A stretch of DNA of 55,696 nucleotides from Frigididesulfovibrio sp031551885 (GTDB lineage: Bacteria; Desulfobacterota; Desulfovibrionia; Desulfovibrionales; Desulfovibrionaceae), in assembly GCA_031551885.1 (NCBI GenBank), contig JAVBMX010000034.1, positions 1 to 55,696 of the forward strand. Reading direction: 5' to 3'. Below the pieces are notes generated by a model. That model saw nothing but the letters and a program-made list of their open reading frames with translations, did no database searches and was not told where the DNA came from. The first letter of the stretch is position 1; every line of letters begins with the position of its first letter. Positions 24,855-32,891 of the stretch are shown in pieces. The position numbers were made by a program, and so were the translations under genes.

Positions 24855-26273
24855 ATGGCTCTGGAACTTCGGCAACAACTTAAGCTTTCCCAGCAGCTGG
24901 TCATGACGCCTCAGCTGCAGCAGGCAATCAAGCTGCTGCAGCTTTCGCGCCTTGAGTTGTTGGAAACGGTTCAGCAGGAATTGCTGGAGAACCCCTTTCT
25001 GGAAGAACGCCAGGAAGAGGCCGCCGTCCATGAGGAAGAAAAGCGCCCCGATATGGACGCCGAGGCGTATACTCGGGAAGTGGCCAAGAACGCGGACTGG
25101 GAAGACTATCTCGGCGACTTCGCCAGCACTCCCCGGCAGTCGGCTTCGCGCGAGTACGAGGCGCTTGAAGACGGCACCTCGTTTGAAGCCCACTACGCGA
25201 CCAAGCCCACGCTCGAAGCGCAGCTTCTTTGGCAGCTGCACCTTTCCCGCCTGAGCGACAAGCAGATCGAAATCGGTGAAGTCATCATCGGCAACCTGGG
25301 ATCCACAGGATATCTTCAGGCCGGGGTGGACGAAGTGGCCGCGCAGGCCGGCGCCTCTGAAGAAGAAGTGCTGCGGGTTCTGACCGAAGTGCAACACTTC
25401 GATCCCGTGGGAGTCGCCGCCCGCACCCCGCAGGAATGTCTGCTGATTCAGCTCGAGGTTCTGCGCTATGATCGCGACCCCATTCTTGTGGCCTTGATCA
25501 AAGAGCATCTGGAAGATCTCGAGGCCAAGCGCTACAAGCCCATTCTCCGTAAATTCAAGCTTACGCCGGAAGATCTGAAAGAATACCTTGATATCATTCA
25601 GGATCTTGATCCTATGCCCGCAGCGGGCTACGGCGGGAGCGATCCGGTCTTTGTTTCTCCGGATGTTTACGTTTATCCGCTGGATGACGATTTTGTCATC
25701 GCCCTCAATGAAGACGGCCTGCCGCAGTTACAGCTCTCCTCTTTCTATGAAGAGAGCCTGCGCAGCGTCAAAGATACCGATAAAGACTATTTCCAAGACA
25801 AGCTGCGGTCGGCCTCCTGGTTGATCAAGAGCCTGTATCAGCGCCAGCGGACCCTGTACAAGGTCATGGAAAGCATCGTCCGCCAGCAGAAAGACTTTTT
25901 CCATCACGGCGTGTCGCAGTTGAAGCCGCTGATTCTCAAAGACATCGCCGACGACATCAGCATGCACGAATCCACGGTCAGCCGCATCACCACCAACAAG
26001 TATGCGGCCACGCCGCACGGGGTGTTCGAACTGAAATTTTTCTTCAACAGCGCCCTGTCTTTGGACGACGGCAGCGAAGTCGGCTCGGAAAGCGTCAAGG
26101 CCCTGCTGAAAAAGTACATTGCCGAGGAAGATCCCAAGGCGCCTTTGAGCGACGAACGAATCGGCGAAATGCTCAAAGACGACCTCAAGGTCAACATAGC
26201 CCGCCGGACGGTGGCCAAATATCGCACCGCGCTTCAGATTCCCTCGTCGTCGAAACGGCGATCGTTCTTCTGA
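24855..26273 (+). CDS. rpoN: RNA polymerase sigma-54 factor
   Basis: 472 residues with all three RpoN regions. Region I is glutamine/leucine-rich (LRQQLKLSQQLVMTPQLQQAIKLLQLSRLELLETVQQELLENPFLEE). Next comes a core-binding region with the usual LGSTGYL and DLDPMPAAGY motifs. The DNA-binding part has HESTVSRITTNKYAATPHGVFELKFFF, and the RpoN box ARRTVAKYR lies near the C-terminus. It directs enhancer-dependent transcription. It heads a conserved hpf-ptsN-rapZ block. Confidence 0.97.
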   Translation: MALELRQQLKLSQQLVMTPQLQQAIKLLQLSRLELLETVQQELLENPFLEERQEEAAVHEEEKRPDMDAEAYTREVAKNADWEDYLGDFASTPRQSASREYEALEDGTSFEAHYATKPTLEAQLLWQLHLSRLSDKQIEIGEVIIGNLGSTGYLQAGVDEVAAQAGASEEEVLRVLTEVQHFDPVGVAARTPQECLLIQLEVLRYDRDPILVALIKEHLEDLEAKRYKPILRKFKLTPEDLKEYLDIIQDLDPMPAAGYGGSDPVFVSPDVYVYPLDDDFVIALNEDGLPQLQLSSFYEESLRSVKDTDKDYFQDKLRSASWLIKSLYQRQRTLYKVMESIVRQQKDFFHHGVSQLKPLILKDIADDISMHESTVSRITTNKYAATPHGVFELKFFFNSALSLDDGSEVGSESVKALLKKYIAEEDPKAPLSDERIGEMLKDDLKVNIARRTVAKYRTALQIPSSSKRRSFF

Positions 26274-26325
26274 CGCGGCGGCGAACACCCGACCGATGGG
26301 ATTCACCTGTAACTAGGAGGAGCGT

Positions 26326-26865
26326 ATGAACATTTCCTTTACGTTCAAAAACTTCGAACCTTCCGATCACCTGCGTAAGTATGCCGAGCGCCGTTTTGCC
26401 AAACTTGGGCGCTTTGCGAATAAATCAGACAATGTGGAAATGACCGTTTTGTTGACCGTGGATAAATTCCGGCACAAAGCGGACGTGCAGTTCAGCGGCG
26501 ATTCCATGAATTTTTCCGCTGTGGAGCAAAGCTCGGACATGTACGCCACTGTGGATATGGTTTTGGACAAGCTGGAAGCCCAGCTGAAGAAACATGCCGA
26601 ACGGGTCAAAGAACGCCGAAAGGGCGGCGGCAAGGTCGATCTGCCGGAAGGCCCGGACGTGTTGCCGGATCTGCCGGACGAGGAGCGCTACATCATTGAG
26701 GAGGACCGTTTCAATCCCAAGCCTCTGCATGTGGATGAGGCGGCCCTGCAACTCGACTCCGGCGACGACGCGTTTCTGGTCTTTTTAAATGCCGAAACCG
26801 GCCGGGTGAACGTCATGTATCACCGGAAGAACGGCCACTTCGGCCTGATCGATCCCAACATTTAA
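26326..26865 (+). CDS. hpf: Long-form ribosome hibernation promoting factor
   Basis: 179 residues. The N-terminal ~100 residues are the HPF/RaiA ribosome-binding domain (MNISFTFKNFEPSDHLRKYAERRFAKL). After a charged linker, the C-terminal part (about 120-179; FNPKPLHVDEAALQLDSGDDAFLVFLNAETGRVNVMYHRKNGHFGLIDP) is the dimerisation domain that pairs ribosomes into 100S particles. The ribosome binding site AGGAGG is strong. Position after rpoN is a classic arrangement. Confidence 0.95.
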   Translation: MNISFTFKNFEPSDHLRKYAERRFAKLGRFANKSDNVEMTVLLTVDKFRHKADVQFSGDSMNFSAVEQSSDMYATVDMVLDKLEAQLKKHAERVKERRKGGGKVDLPEGPDVLPDLPDEERYIIEEDRFNPKPLHVDEAALQLDSGDDAFLVFLNAETGRVNVMYHRKNGHFGLIDPNI

Positions 26866-26889
26866 CCCGCGCCGGGCGCGGAGCCGATC

Positions 26890-27336
26890 ATGGATCTGGC
26901 GGAATTTCTGACCGAAGGCGGCGTGTTGCCGTTTATGCGGGCGGCCGACAAACAAGAGGCCGTGGCCGAACTGGCCGCGCCTTTGGCCGTCCGCTTCGGC
27001 CTGGATTCCGGTGTACTGGTCGGCATCCTCATGGCGCGGGAGGCTTTGGGCACCACAGCCGTGGGCGACGGCGTCGCCGTTCCCCACGGCAAGGTGCCGG
27101 GTCTTGCCGCTCCGGCTTTGGCCGTGGGGAGAAGCCCCGACGGGGTGGACTTTGAGGCCCCCGACGGCGAACCCTGCAGGATTTTCTTTTTGATCCTGGC
27201 GCCGGAAGGCGGCGTGGGGGTTCACCTCAAACTTCTTTCCCAGATCGCCCGTCGGGCCAAAGATCCGGACTTCCGAGCCGAGCTCTTGGCCGCTCCGGAC
27301 GCATCCCGCATGTTGCAGGTCGTCACGGCTCCCTAG
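26890..27336 (+). CDS. ptsN: PTS IIA-Ntr-like regulatory protein
   Basis: 148 residues of the fructose/Ntr IIA fold. The phosphorylatable histidine is H66 in GDGVAVPHGKVPGL. Such proteins accept phosphate from a PTS phosphocarrier and regulate nitrogen, potassium or sigma-54-linked functions. The gene ends exactly at the left edge of a MITE-like insertion: the TAG stop at 27334-27336 comprises the duplicated target TA and the first G of the element. Before insertion the same TAG would have been formed by the target itself. Confidence 0.9.
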   Translation: MDLAEFLTEGGVLPFMRAADKQEAVAELAAPLAVRFGLDSGVLVGILMAREALGTTAVGDGVAVPHGKVPGLAAPALAVGRSPDGVDFEAPDGEPCRIFFLILAPEGGVGVHLKLLSQIARRAKDPDFRAELLAAPDASRMLQVVTAP

Positions 27337-27534
27337 CTCAGGACTCATGAATCGTTTCCTTGGAGGGGCGTAGACAGGGCTGCATAAGTAAATCGGCCGG
27401 CAGCACTTTCGCGCTGCAGACAATGTTGCCTTGCAACACGCGGGCGGTACCTCCAAGCCTCCCTGCAAGGGGAAATCATTCCCCTTGCAGGGGCTTGGGG
27501 CGGAGCCCCAGTGTAAATTAATAGGGCCTGAGCC
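27336..27534. mobile_element. MITE-like element related to the IS at 53507-54340
   Basis: About 199 bases between ptsN and rapZ with ends resembling the IS5-type element of this window. The left end reads GCTCAGGACTCATGAAT, the IS left end GGCTCAGGACTCATTAAT. The right end, read inward on the minus strand, is GGCTCAGG then CCCTATTAATT. A TA duplication flanks it (27334-27335 and 27535-27536). It has no coding capacity. It contains a 12-bp-arm palindrome CTGCAAGGGGAA/TTCCCCTTGCAG (27463-27490) and the repeat block GGGGCTTGGGGCGG...CCCCA (27490-27510). Confidence 0.75.
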
Positions 27535-27560
27535 TAGGCCGCACAACAGGGACGCGCATC

Positions 27561-28436
27561 ATGGATTCCTTCCCGGTCATCATCGTCACCGGCCTCTCCG
27601 GTTCGGGGAAAAGCACGGCTCTCGGCGTTTTCGAGGACATGGGCTTTTTTACCGTGGACGGTCTGCCGGTGGAGCTGGCCGCGCAGATGGTGGAGATGTT
27701 CCATTCGGCCGCGCCGCCCAGGTACAAAGGACTGGTGCTCGGCATGGACCTGCGCCAGAGCGGTTTTGCCGGGGACTACGAGGAAGCGCTCCAGCGCATG
27801 AAAGAAAAAGGCTTTGCGCCGCGTATTCTGTTTGTGGAAGCCAAGCCCGCCATCTTGATGCGCCGTTATGCCGTGACCCGCCGGCCGCACCCTCTGGAGC
27901 GGGAAGGCCTGGGCCTCGAACAGGCGCTGGCGATGGAGCGCAGCCGCCTGAATCACCTGCGCAGCAGCGCGGACCTGGTGCTCGACACCTCGACATATTC
28001 CATACACGATCTGCGTCGCGCTCTGCAGGCAAAATGGAAAGCCGTGGGCCGGATGGGACACAGCGTGCGCGTCCATTTAATTTCTTTCGGCTTCAAGTAC
28101 GGCACGCCGTCCGAGGCCGACATGGTTTTTGATTTGCGTTTTTTGCCCAACCCGTACTTTGAGGTGGACTTAAAGTCGCTGTCGGGAAAAGATCCGGCCG
28201 TGGCCGACTATGTGCTGGGCAAAGACCCGGGTGCGGAGTTTTTCGTTCGCTTGAACGACTTTTTGCTGTATCTTCTTGAACGCTACGAGGCCGAAGGCCG
28301 GTTTCGCCTGACCATAGCCGTGGGCTGCACCGGCGGAAGGCACCGCTCGGTGGCGGTGGCGGAAGCCCTGGCCCGCACATTCGGCGAAAAAGGCTGGTCG
28401 CCCTCGTTGGAACATCGGCACTTGGAACTGGGCTGA
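27561..28436 (+). CDS. rapZ: RNase adapter / nucleotide-binding protein RapZ
   Basis: 291 residues. The P-loop GLSGSGKS is at 11-18, a Walker B-like region is VDGLPVELA, and the C-terminal domain contains GCTGGRHRSVAVAEAL. In E. coli RapZ binds glucosamine-6-phosphate and directs RNase E to GlmZ; in other bacteria its role is less clear. It is normally next to ptsN. Here a 199-base insertion separates them, so expression may now depend on read-through or a new promoter. Confidence 0.93.
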   Translation: MDSFPVIIVTGLSGSGKSTALGVFEDMGFFTVDGLPVELAAQMVEMFHSAAPPRYKGLVLGMDLRQSGFAGDYEEALQRMKEKGFAPRILFVEAKPAILMRRYAVTRRPHPLEREGLGLEQALAMERSRLNHLRSSADLVLDTSTYSIHDLRRALQAKWKAVGRMGHSVRVHLISFGFKYGTPSEADMVFDLRFLPNPYFEVDLKSLSGKDPAVADYVLGKDPGAEFFVRLNDFLLYLLERYEAEGRFRLTIAVGCTGGRHRSVAVAEALARTFGEKGWSPSLEHRHLELG

Positions 28437-28542
28437 TTCGATCGGCCAAGTTTTTTATTCATACGGGTTCGACGAGCGGCCGGGCCGAGGCGTCGAACCC
28501 ACCGGCCGGTCCGTTCCGGCCGAAGATATCAAGGATGTTGTC

Positions 28543-28962
28543 ATGGCGGAAAAAGCTGAACAGACGGGTGTTGTTGTGGTGACTCACGTGGATTACGGCA
28601 GCGCGTTGCTGCGGGCGGCCGAGTTTATCCTGGGACCGCTCAGCGACTGCACCTCCATTCAGGTGGACGCCTCGAACCCCGTGGAAGAGACCGTCAGCCG
28701 GCTGAACGAAGCTGTGGAACGTCTGGACTCGGGGCGCGGTGTTTTGGTGCTGACCGACATGTTCGGCGGCACTCCGACCAATTTGAGTCTGTCGTTGCTG
28801 AAGAACCACACCGCGATAGAAGTGTTGACCGGCGTGAACCTGCCCATGCTCCTGCGGGTGTTCGGCAACCGGAATCTGCCTCTGTCGGAGTTGGCGAAGC
28901 TGGCCGAACAGGCCGGCCGGGAAGGCATCATCGCCGCGGCATCCGCCTTGCGGGCCAAATGA
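28543..28962 (+). CDS. PTS mannose-family EIIA component
   Basis: 139 residues of the ManX-A fold starting GVVVVTHVDYGSALLRAAEF; H15 is the phosphorylation site. The motif VLVLTDMFGGTPTNLSLSLL is diagnostic of mannose-family IIA. It receives phosphate from HPr and passes it to EIIB. It is followed by EIIB after 7 bases. Confidence 0.92.
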   Translation: MAEKAEQTGVVVVTHVDYGSALLRAAEFILGPLSDCTSIQVDASNPVEETVSRLNEAVERLDSGRGVLVLTDMFGGTPTNLSLSLLKNHTAIEVLTGVNLPMLLRVFGNRNLPLSELAKLAEQAGREGIIAAASALRAK

Positions 28963-28969
28963 GGCCGTC

Positions 28970-29431
28970 GTGCTTTGGTTTCGCATCGACAATCGACTGA
29001 TTCATGGGCAGGTGATCGAATCGTGGCTGCCCCGGCTTGAAGTCGAAGCCCTGGTGGTGGTCAACGACGCTCTGGCCCGCGACGAAATGCAGCAGGCGAT
29101 TTTGGGGCTGGCCGTGCCCAAACGGGTGCAGGTATATTTTCTTGACCTGCTGCGGGCCATGGAACTGCTGCCCGACCTGGAGCGGCAGGTGGGGGCCGCG
29201 TTGGTGCTTTTGGAGAACTGTACGGATGCGTTGCGGCTGTTCAAGCTGGGCGTCCGCATGGAAACGTTGAATGTCGGCAATATGCATTACGCGCAGGGGA
29301 AAAGGCAGCTCTGCGCCCATATTGCCGCCTCGGAAGAGGATCTGGACTGCCTCCGGTCTTTGAGCCGGAGCGGCGTGCAGTTGGATTTCCGCTGTGTTCC
29401 CGAAGATGTGCCCGATCTGGAGGAGTGGTGA
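28970..29431 (+). CDS. PTS mannose-family EIIB component
   Basis: 153 residues starting LWFRIDNRLIHGQVIESWLPRL; H12 in the RIDxRLIHGQV signature is the phosphorylated residue. GTG start at 28970. The stop TGA (29429-29431) overlaps the ATG at 29431 that should start EIIC, a TGATG coupling arrangement that supports that ATG as the EIIC start. Confidence 0.92.
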   Translation: MLWFRIDNRLIHGQVIESWLPRLEVEALVVVNDALARDEMQQAILGLAVPKRVQVYFLDLLRAMELLPDLERQVGAALVLLENCTDALRLFKLGVRMETLNVGNMHYAQGKRQLCAHIAASEEDLDCLRSLSRSGVQLDFRCVPEDVPDLEEW

Positions 29432-30107
29432 TGACCGACACGTTTTCCGTCTGGAGTATGGTGCCGCCCGCTTTTTTTACGCGGCGGCCCTTGCCGGCCG
29501 CAACATCTGTAGTCTGGGGTTTCTCGAGCGCCCGATAACGCTGGGATTCCTTTGGGGGGCGTGCACGGGTGACTGGGCCTCGGTCATGCTGTGCGCCGTC
29601 TTTTTCGAGCTGCTTTGGTTGGACGTATTTGCCGTCGGCACCTATGTTCCGCCCATGCCGGCGTATTCTTTCGTCGTCTTCTTGTTCCTCGCGCAGACGT
29701 TCTCCTGCACTTCCGGCGGAGACTTTCTTATCGCCCTTGCCATATCATCCGTGCCGGCCTATATACAAACGGCTATCGACGTCCGTCATCGCGCCGGGCA
29801 GGCACGCGCCCACAGCGGGCTTATGGCGGCGGCGGAGGCTCCACGACCTTTGGGGCGTGTGCCTTCCAAATTGATTCTTTCTTCTTCGCTTTGGCAAATG
29901 CTTGTCGGTTTGACCGTGTTTTTTCCGGTTTTGCTTGCATCCGCCGGATTATACACGGCCGCGCAGCGCGCTTTGGATACGGACTCTTTCGTCCTGCTCC
30001 CGGGCACGTATGTCGCCGCGGCCGCGGCCTTGGGGGCAATTGCGGCGTTGCGCTTGCGAAAAGCCTACGCGGTCTTTCTTTTGTGTGTCGTCTTGTTCCT
30101 GCTCTGA
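29431..30107 (+). CDS. PTS mannose-family EIIC component, needs -1 shift at T7
   Basis: Membrane permease component. The ATG at 29431 gives MTDTFSVWSMVPPAFF and then hits a stop 81 bases past the T7. The EIIC-like sequence (YAAALAGRNICSLGFLERPITLGFLWGACTGDW, later FFELLWLDVFAVGTYVPPMPAYS) lies in the -1 frame. The two frames meet at seven T residues (29472-29478). In the zero frame this reads GCT TTT TTT ACG, so the heptamer T TTT TTT has the exact X XXY YYZ phase for -1 slippage, giving ...AFF-YAAAL. A single-frame reading from an ATG at 29394 exists but begins inside EIIB with polar shadow sequence. This is either programmed slippage, a frameshift mutation or a homopolymer error. Confidence 0.75.
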
Positions 30108-30146
30108 GTCCGCTCCGAGTGGGCGATTTGATGGGGCGGAGCTTTC

Positions 30147-31244
30147 ATGTCCTTTTCCAGGAGCAAACTCCTTCGCCGGCTTCAGCCGTCTCTTTTCGAC
30201 CCCGACAGCAACCGGTTGTTGGACGAAGCCGCGTTACGCTTCAGCAAGGCGCAATTCCTGTGCTTCGCCGGTTTGGCTTTGATGCTCGCAACCATCGGCC
30301 TGAACCTTGTGGAAGAGTCGCATGATCTTCTGCCCGCGCTTTTTTTGACCACCGGAGCCATTTGCGTCATGTTGGCGACGTTATATATCTTTCGCCGTGT
30401 TTCGCTGGTGCTGGTGGGCACCTCGCTTTCCCTGATGAGCTTGGCGTCGTACCTCATCCTGGGCGGCAGCACGCCGTCGCCCGGTTCCCTGTTCTGGTTC
30501 ATTCTTTTTCCGCCCGTGCTGTTGTTCTGCCTCGGCATACGCTTGGGCTCCCTGCTCAGCGCGGGCTTTTTGCTGTGGATTGTGGTGATCTTTGTCGCGC
30601 CGTTCCAAACGAATGCGGCCCTGGAGCTTTCCGGCCCCATGCGGGCCCGGTTTTTGGTCGCCCTGTTCGGCTCGTTTGTGTTCGCCTGGCTTGCCGAATA
30701 TGTCCGCCACAGAACGCAGCGGGCTTTTATGGAGGCCGCGCAGATGCTGGAACGTCACGCCCTGACGGATTCGCTGACCTCTCTCGGCAACCGGCGCGAC
30801 TTTCAGAACCACTTCAAAGCCAATCAGGCTCTCGCCTTACGGGCCGGGCGCCCCTTCACCATCGCCATGGCCGACATCGACCACTTCAAAAGGGTGAACG
30901 ATGAACACGGGCACACCGTGGGGGATTTGGTCCTGTGCCATGTGGCCAGAGTGCTGGAAGCCAATGTGCGCTTGGGCGACACCGTGTTCCGCTGGGGAGG
31001 AGAGGAGTTTGCCATTCTTATGGCCGAGACGGACGGCGCGAACGGCAGGATTTGCGCCGAGCGACTGCGAAAAGCCATTGAAGAGACTCCCTACAAAGGC
31101 GAAAAAGGCTTTGTGTTGTCGATCACCATCAGTTTCGGGGTCTATTGCGGGGAGTTGGACCTGCCCATGGACGACTACGTCGCCGAGGCGGATCATCGAC
31201 TCTATCTGGCCAAGAAGGGGGGGCGCAACCGCGTCGAAGGGTGA
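30147..31244 (+). CDS. Membrane diguanylate cyclase (GGDEF)
   Basis: 365 residues. About six hydrophobic helices (35-190) precede a GGDEF domain (200-365) with active-site GGEEF at 284-288 and metal-binding D243 in MADIDHFKRVNDEHGH. A product-inhibition I-site RxxD is present at 275-278, five residues before the motif. It should make c-di-GMP from GTP in response to an unknown signal sensed in the membrane domain. It is 40 bases past the PTS EIIC gene, possibly in the same transcript. Confidence 0.92.
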   Translation: MSFSRSKLLRRLQPSLFDPDSNRLLDEAALRFSKAQFLCFAGLALMLATIGLNLVEESHDLLPALFLTTGAICVMLATLYIFRRVSLVLVGTSLSLMSLASYLILGGSTPSPGSLFWFILFPPVLLFCLGIRLGSLLSAGFLLWIVVIFVAPFQTNAALELSGPMRARFLVALFGSFVFAWLAEYVRHRTQRAFMEAAQMLERHALTDSLTSLGNRRDFQNHFKANQALALRAGRPFTIAMADIDHFKRVNDEHGHTVGDLVLCHVARVLEANVRLGDTVFRWGGEEFAILMAETDGANGRICAERLRKAIEETPYKGEKGFVLSITISFGVYCGELDLPMDDYVAEADHRLYLAKKGGRNRVEG

Positions 31245-31263
31245 GTTTTTTTGCTTTTGAGCC

Positions 31264-31308
31264 GAGCCCCGTGTTTTCCATAACGGAAGGACACGGGGCT
31301 CTCCTTTT
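31264..31308 (+). terminator. Rho-independent terminator after GGDEF gene
   Basis: GAGCCCCGTGT (31264-31274) pairs with ACACGGGGCTC (31291-31301), extended inward by TTCC/GGAA, followed by TCCTTTTG. Confidence 0.85.
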
Positions 31309-31367
31309 GTGCAACCAACCGTTCTTGAAGGAGAAGACAGCATTCTTGATTCGTGAAGTACACTTCA

Positions 31368-31422
31368 GGTGATACAGCATTTCAGCATGTCGATACTGTA
31401 ATGCCGGAATCACCCATATAAT
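31368..31422 (+). promoter_or_regulatory. Dyad and -10 element upstream of phospholipase operon
   Basis: An interrupted dyad, GGTGAT (31368-31373) and GCATT (31377-31381) paired with AATGC (31400-31404) and ATCACC (31409-31414), lies directly before a perfect TATAAT (31417-31422). It could be an operator upstream of the -10 box. No consensus -35 was found, which fits an activated promoter. Confidence 0.35.
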
Positions 31423-31527
31423 TATATTTGCCGTCCTATTTTTATCTGTTACAGTTCCATCAAGGCCGGTGGGTAAAGGGCCTGCACGGCGAGGTTCCGC
31501 ATTCTTCTGAACGTAAGGGAGAAGACT

Positions 31528-32460
31528 ATGCCCGGCGCCTATGCACATCTGACGCTTGCGGGTCTTTTGGCCGCCTCCAAACCGCTGAACAAGGCGGAGG
31601 GGTTTCCCAAGGCCGCCAAAGCGGCCCTTCTCGACAACGCACGGTTTTGCGACCTTGGGGCGGTAAGCCCCGACTACCCCTATCTGAAGCTTGTGGGGTC
31701 GTCCCTGGACTGGGCCGACCAGATGCACCACATCCATACCGGAAAAATGATTCTGGCGGGTGTGGATGCGGTGCGCGACCTTGCCGACCCCGATCGGGCG
31801 AAATGCTTCGCCTGGCTTTTGGGCTATATCTCGCATGTTGTGGGGGATGTGACGATACATCCCGTCGTGCAGTTGAAGGTCGGTCCGTATGAGCGGAACA
31901 AGCAGGCGCACCGCGTATGCGAAATGCACCAGGATTCCCACATCTTCCGGCGTCTCGGACTTGGCCCCATAGGCGTATCCGAATACCTCGACAGCGGCTT
32001 GGGGATGTGTTCCGCGTCGAATCGCAAAGACAAGCTTGACCCCGCCGTTGTGGCGGTGTGGCGCAAGATGCTCAAATCCTGTTATCCCGAACGGTATCGT
32101 AAGCGGGTTCCCGACATCAACAGCTGGCACGAGGCCTTTGTGCGAACCGTGGATGCCGCCGAAGAAAGCGGTAGGCTCATTCCCATCGCCCGGCACGTGG
32201 GCGTGAGCCTGGGGTTGATGTACCCCAATCCGGGCGAGATAGACCCCCAGTATATTCGAGGGCTGGCAACACCCGAAGGAGCCATGGACTACGATGCGGT
32301 CTTCGATCGCGCCCGGCGCAATGTGTTGGAAGCTTGGGCGCTGGCCGGCGCCGCCGTGTACGACGACGATGTGCGATATCTTTCTTTTTTCGAGGATTGG
32401 AATTTGGATACGGGGCTGAACAACCGGGGCGGGCACGCCTTTTGGGGGAACGGGTCATGA
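31528..32460 (+). CDS. Zinc-dependent phospholipase C family protein
   Basis: 310 residues beginning MPGAYAHLTLAGLLAAS. It shows the spaced His/Asp ligands of the Zn-dependent PLC family: AH near the start, LGAVSPDYPYLKL, DQMHHIHTGK and GYISHVVGDVTIHPVVQLKVG, then QAHRVCEMHQDSHIF. No signal peptide is visible, unlike classical secreted PLCs, so it may act in the cytoplasm or at the inner membrane. Its stop overlaps the next start (ATGA). The substrate (phospholipid or other) is unknown. Confidence 0.8.
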   Translation: MPGAYAHLTLAGLLAASKPLNKAEGFPKAAKAALLDNARFCDLGAVSPDYPYLKLVGSSLDWADQMHHIHTGKMILAGVDAVRDLADPDRAKCFAWLLGYISHVVGDVTIHPVVQLKVGPYERNKQAHRVCEMHQDSHIFRRLGLGPIGVSEYLDSGLGMCSASNRKDKLDPAVVAVWRKMLKSCYPERYRKRVPDINSWHEAFVRTVDAAEESGRLIPIARHVGVSLGLMYPNPGEIDPQYIRGLATPEGAMDYDAVFDRARRNVLEAWALAGAAVYDDDVRYLSFFEDWNLDTGLNNRGGHAFWGNGS

Positions 32461-32891
32461 CGAGAAAGTTGCTCCACGCGTGTCTGGCCGTCGGCATTGT
32501 GGTCGTTTTCGGGTGCAGTCCCACCCATATTGGCCGCGAGCCGGATGAAATGTACACCCGGGCCGCCGCGTTGAAAAAACTTTCCGCGGCGGTCGAGTCG
32601 GCGGTGCAATATAAAGACGCGCCTCCGGAGCTTGCGGACGACGCTTTGCTTAAGTTTGCCGTGGCCCACAACCCGAGCCTGTTGGACGGGTTCGAGGGGT
32701 ATGTTTTGAAGGCCCGGAACAGCAATGCGCATGCCGTCGTTCTGCTGTGCGACGGCACGGGAACATACGGCCTGATCGAAGATGCCGGTTGCACCGGGGA
32801 GGTCGATGCCCAGCACTGGAGCCGAGTAGTCCCGTCGCCGTGCGACTTTACTCTCGACGTCGTGGCCCTGTGTGATGGAGGTGACTTATGA
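32457..32891 (+). CDS. Small lipoprotein, 144 aa
   Basis: MTRKLLHACLAVGIVVVFGC is a lipoprotein signal with lipobox VFGC. The mature part is unrecognised: a helical region (YTRAAALKKLSAAVESAVQYKDAPPELADDALLKFAVAHNPSLL) and a short cysteine-containing C-terminal domain (VVLLCDGTGTYGLIEDAGCTGEVDAQHW, PCDFTLDVVALCDG) that could form disulfides. ATGA overlaps on both sides couple it to the phospholipase-family gene and the DUF2914-like gene. I chose the ATG at 32457 over a longer frame from 32334 because it starts the signal peptide. Confidence 0.78.
   Translation: MTRKLLHACLAVGIVVVFGCSPTHIGREPDEMYTRAAALKKLSAAVESAVQYKDAPPELADDALLKFAVAHNPSLLDGFEGYVLKARNSNAHAVVLLCDGTGTYGLIEDAGCTGEVDAQHWSRVVPSPCDFTLDVVALCDGGDL

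Noticed and set aside
29394..29431. EIIC start at ATG 29394 in one continuous frame
   Set aside because: It would begin inside EIIB and add polar, non-EIIC residues (MFPKMCPIWRSGDDRHVFRLEYG). The coupled ATG at 29431 with a -1 shift is the better model, though not proven.
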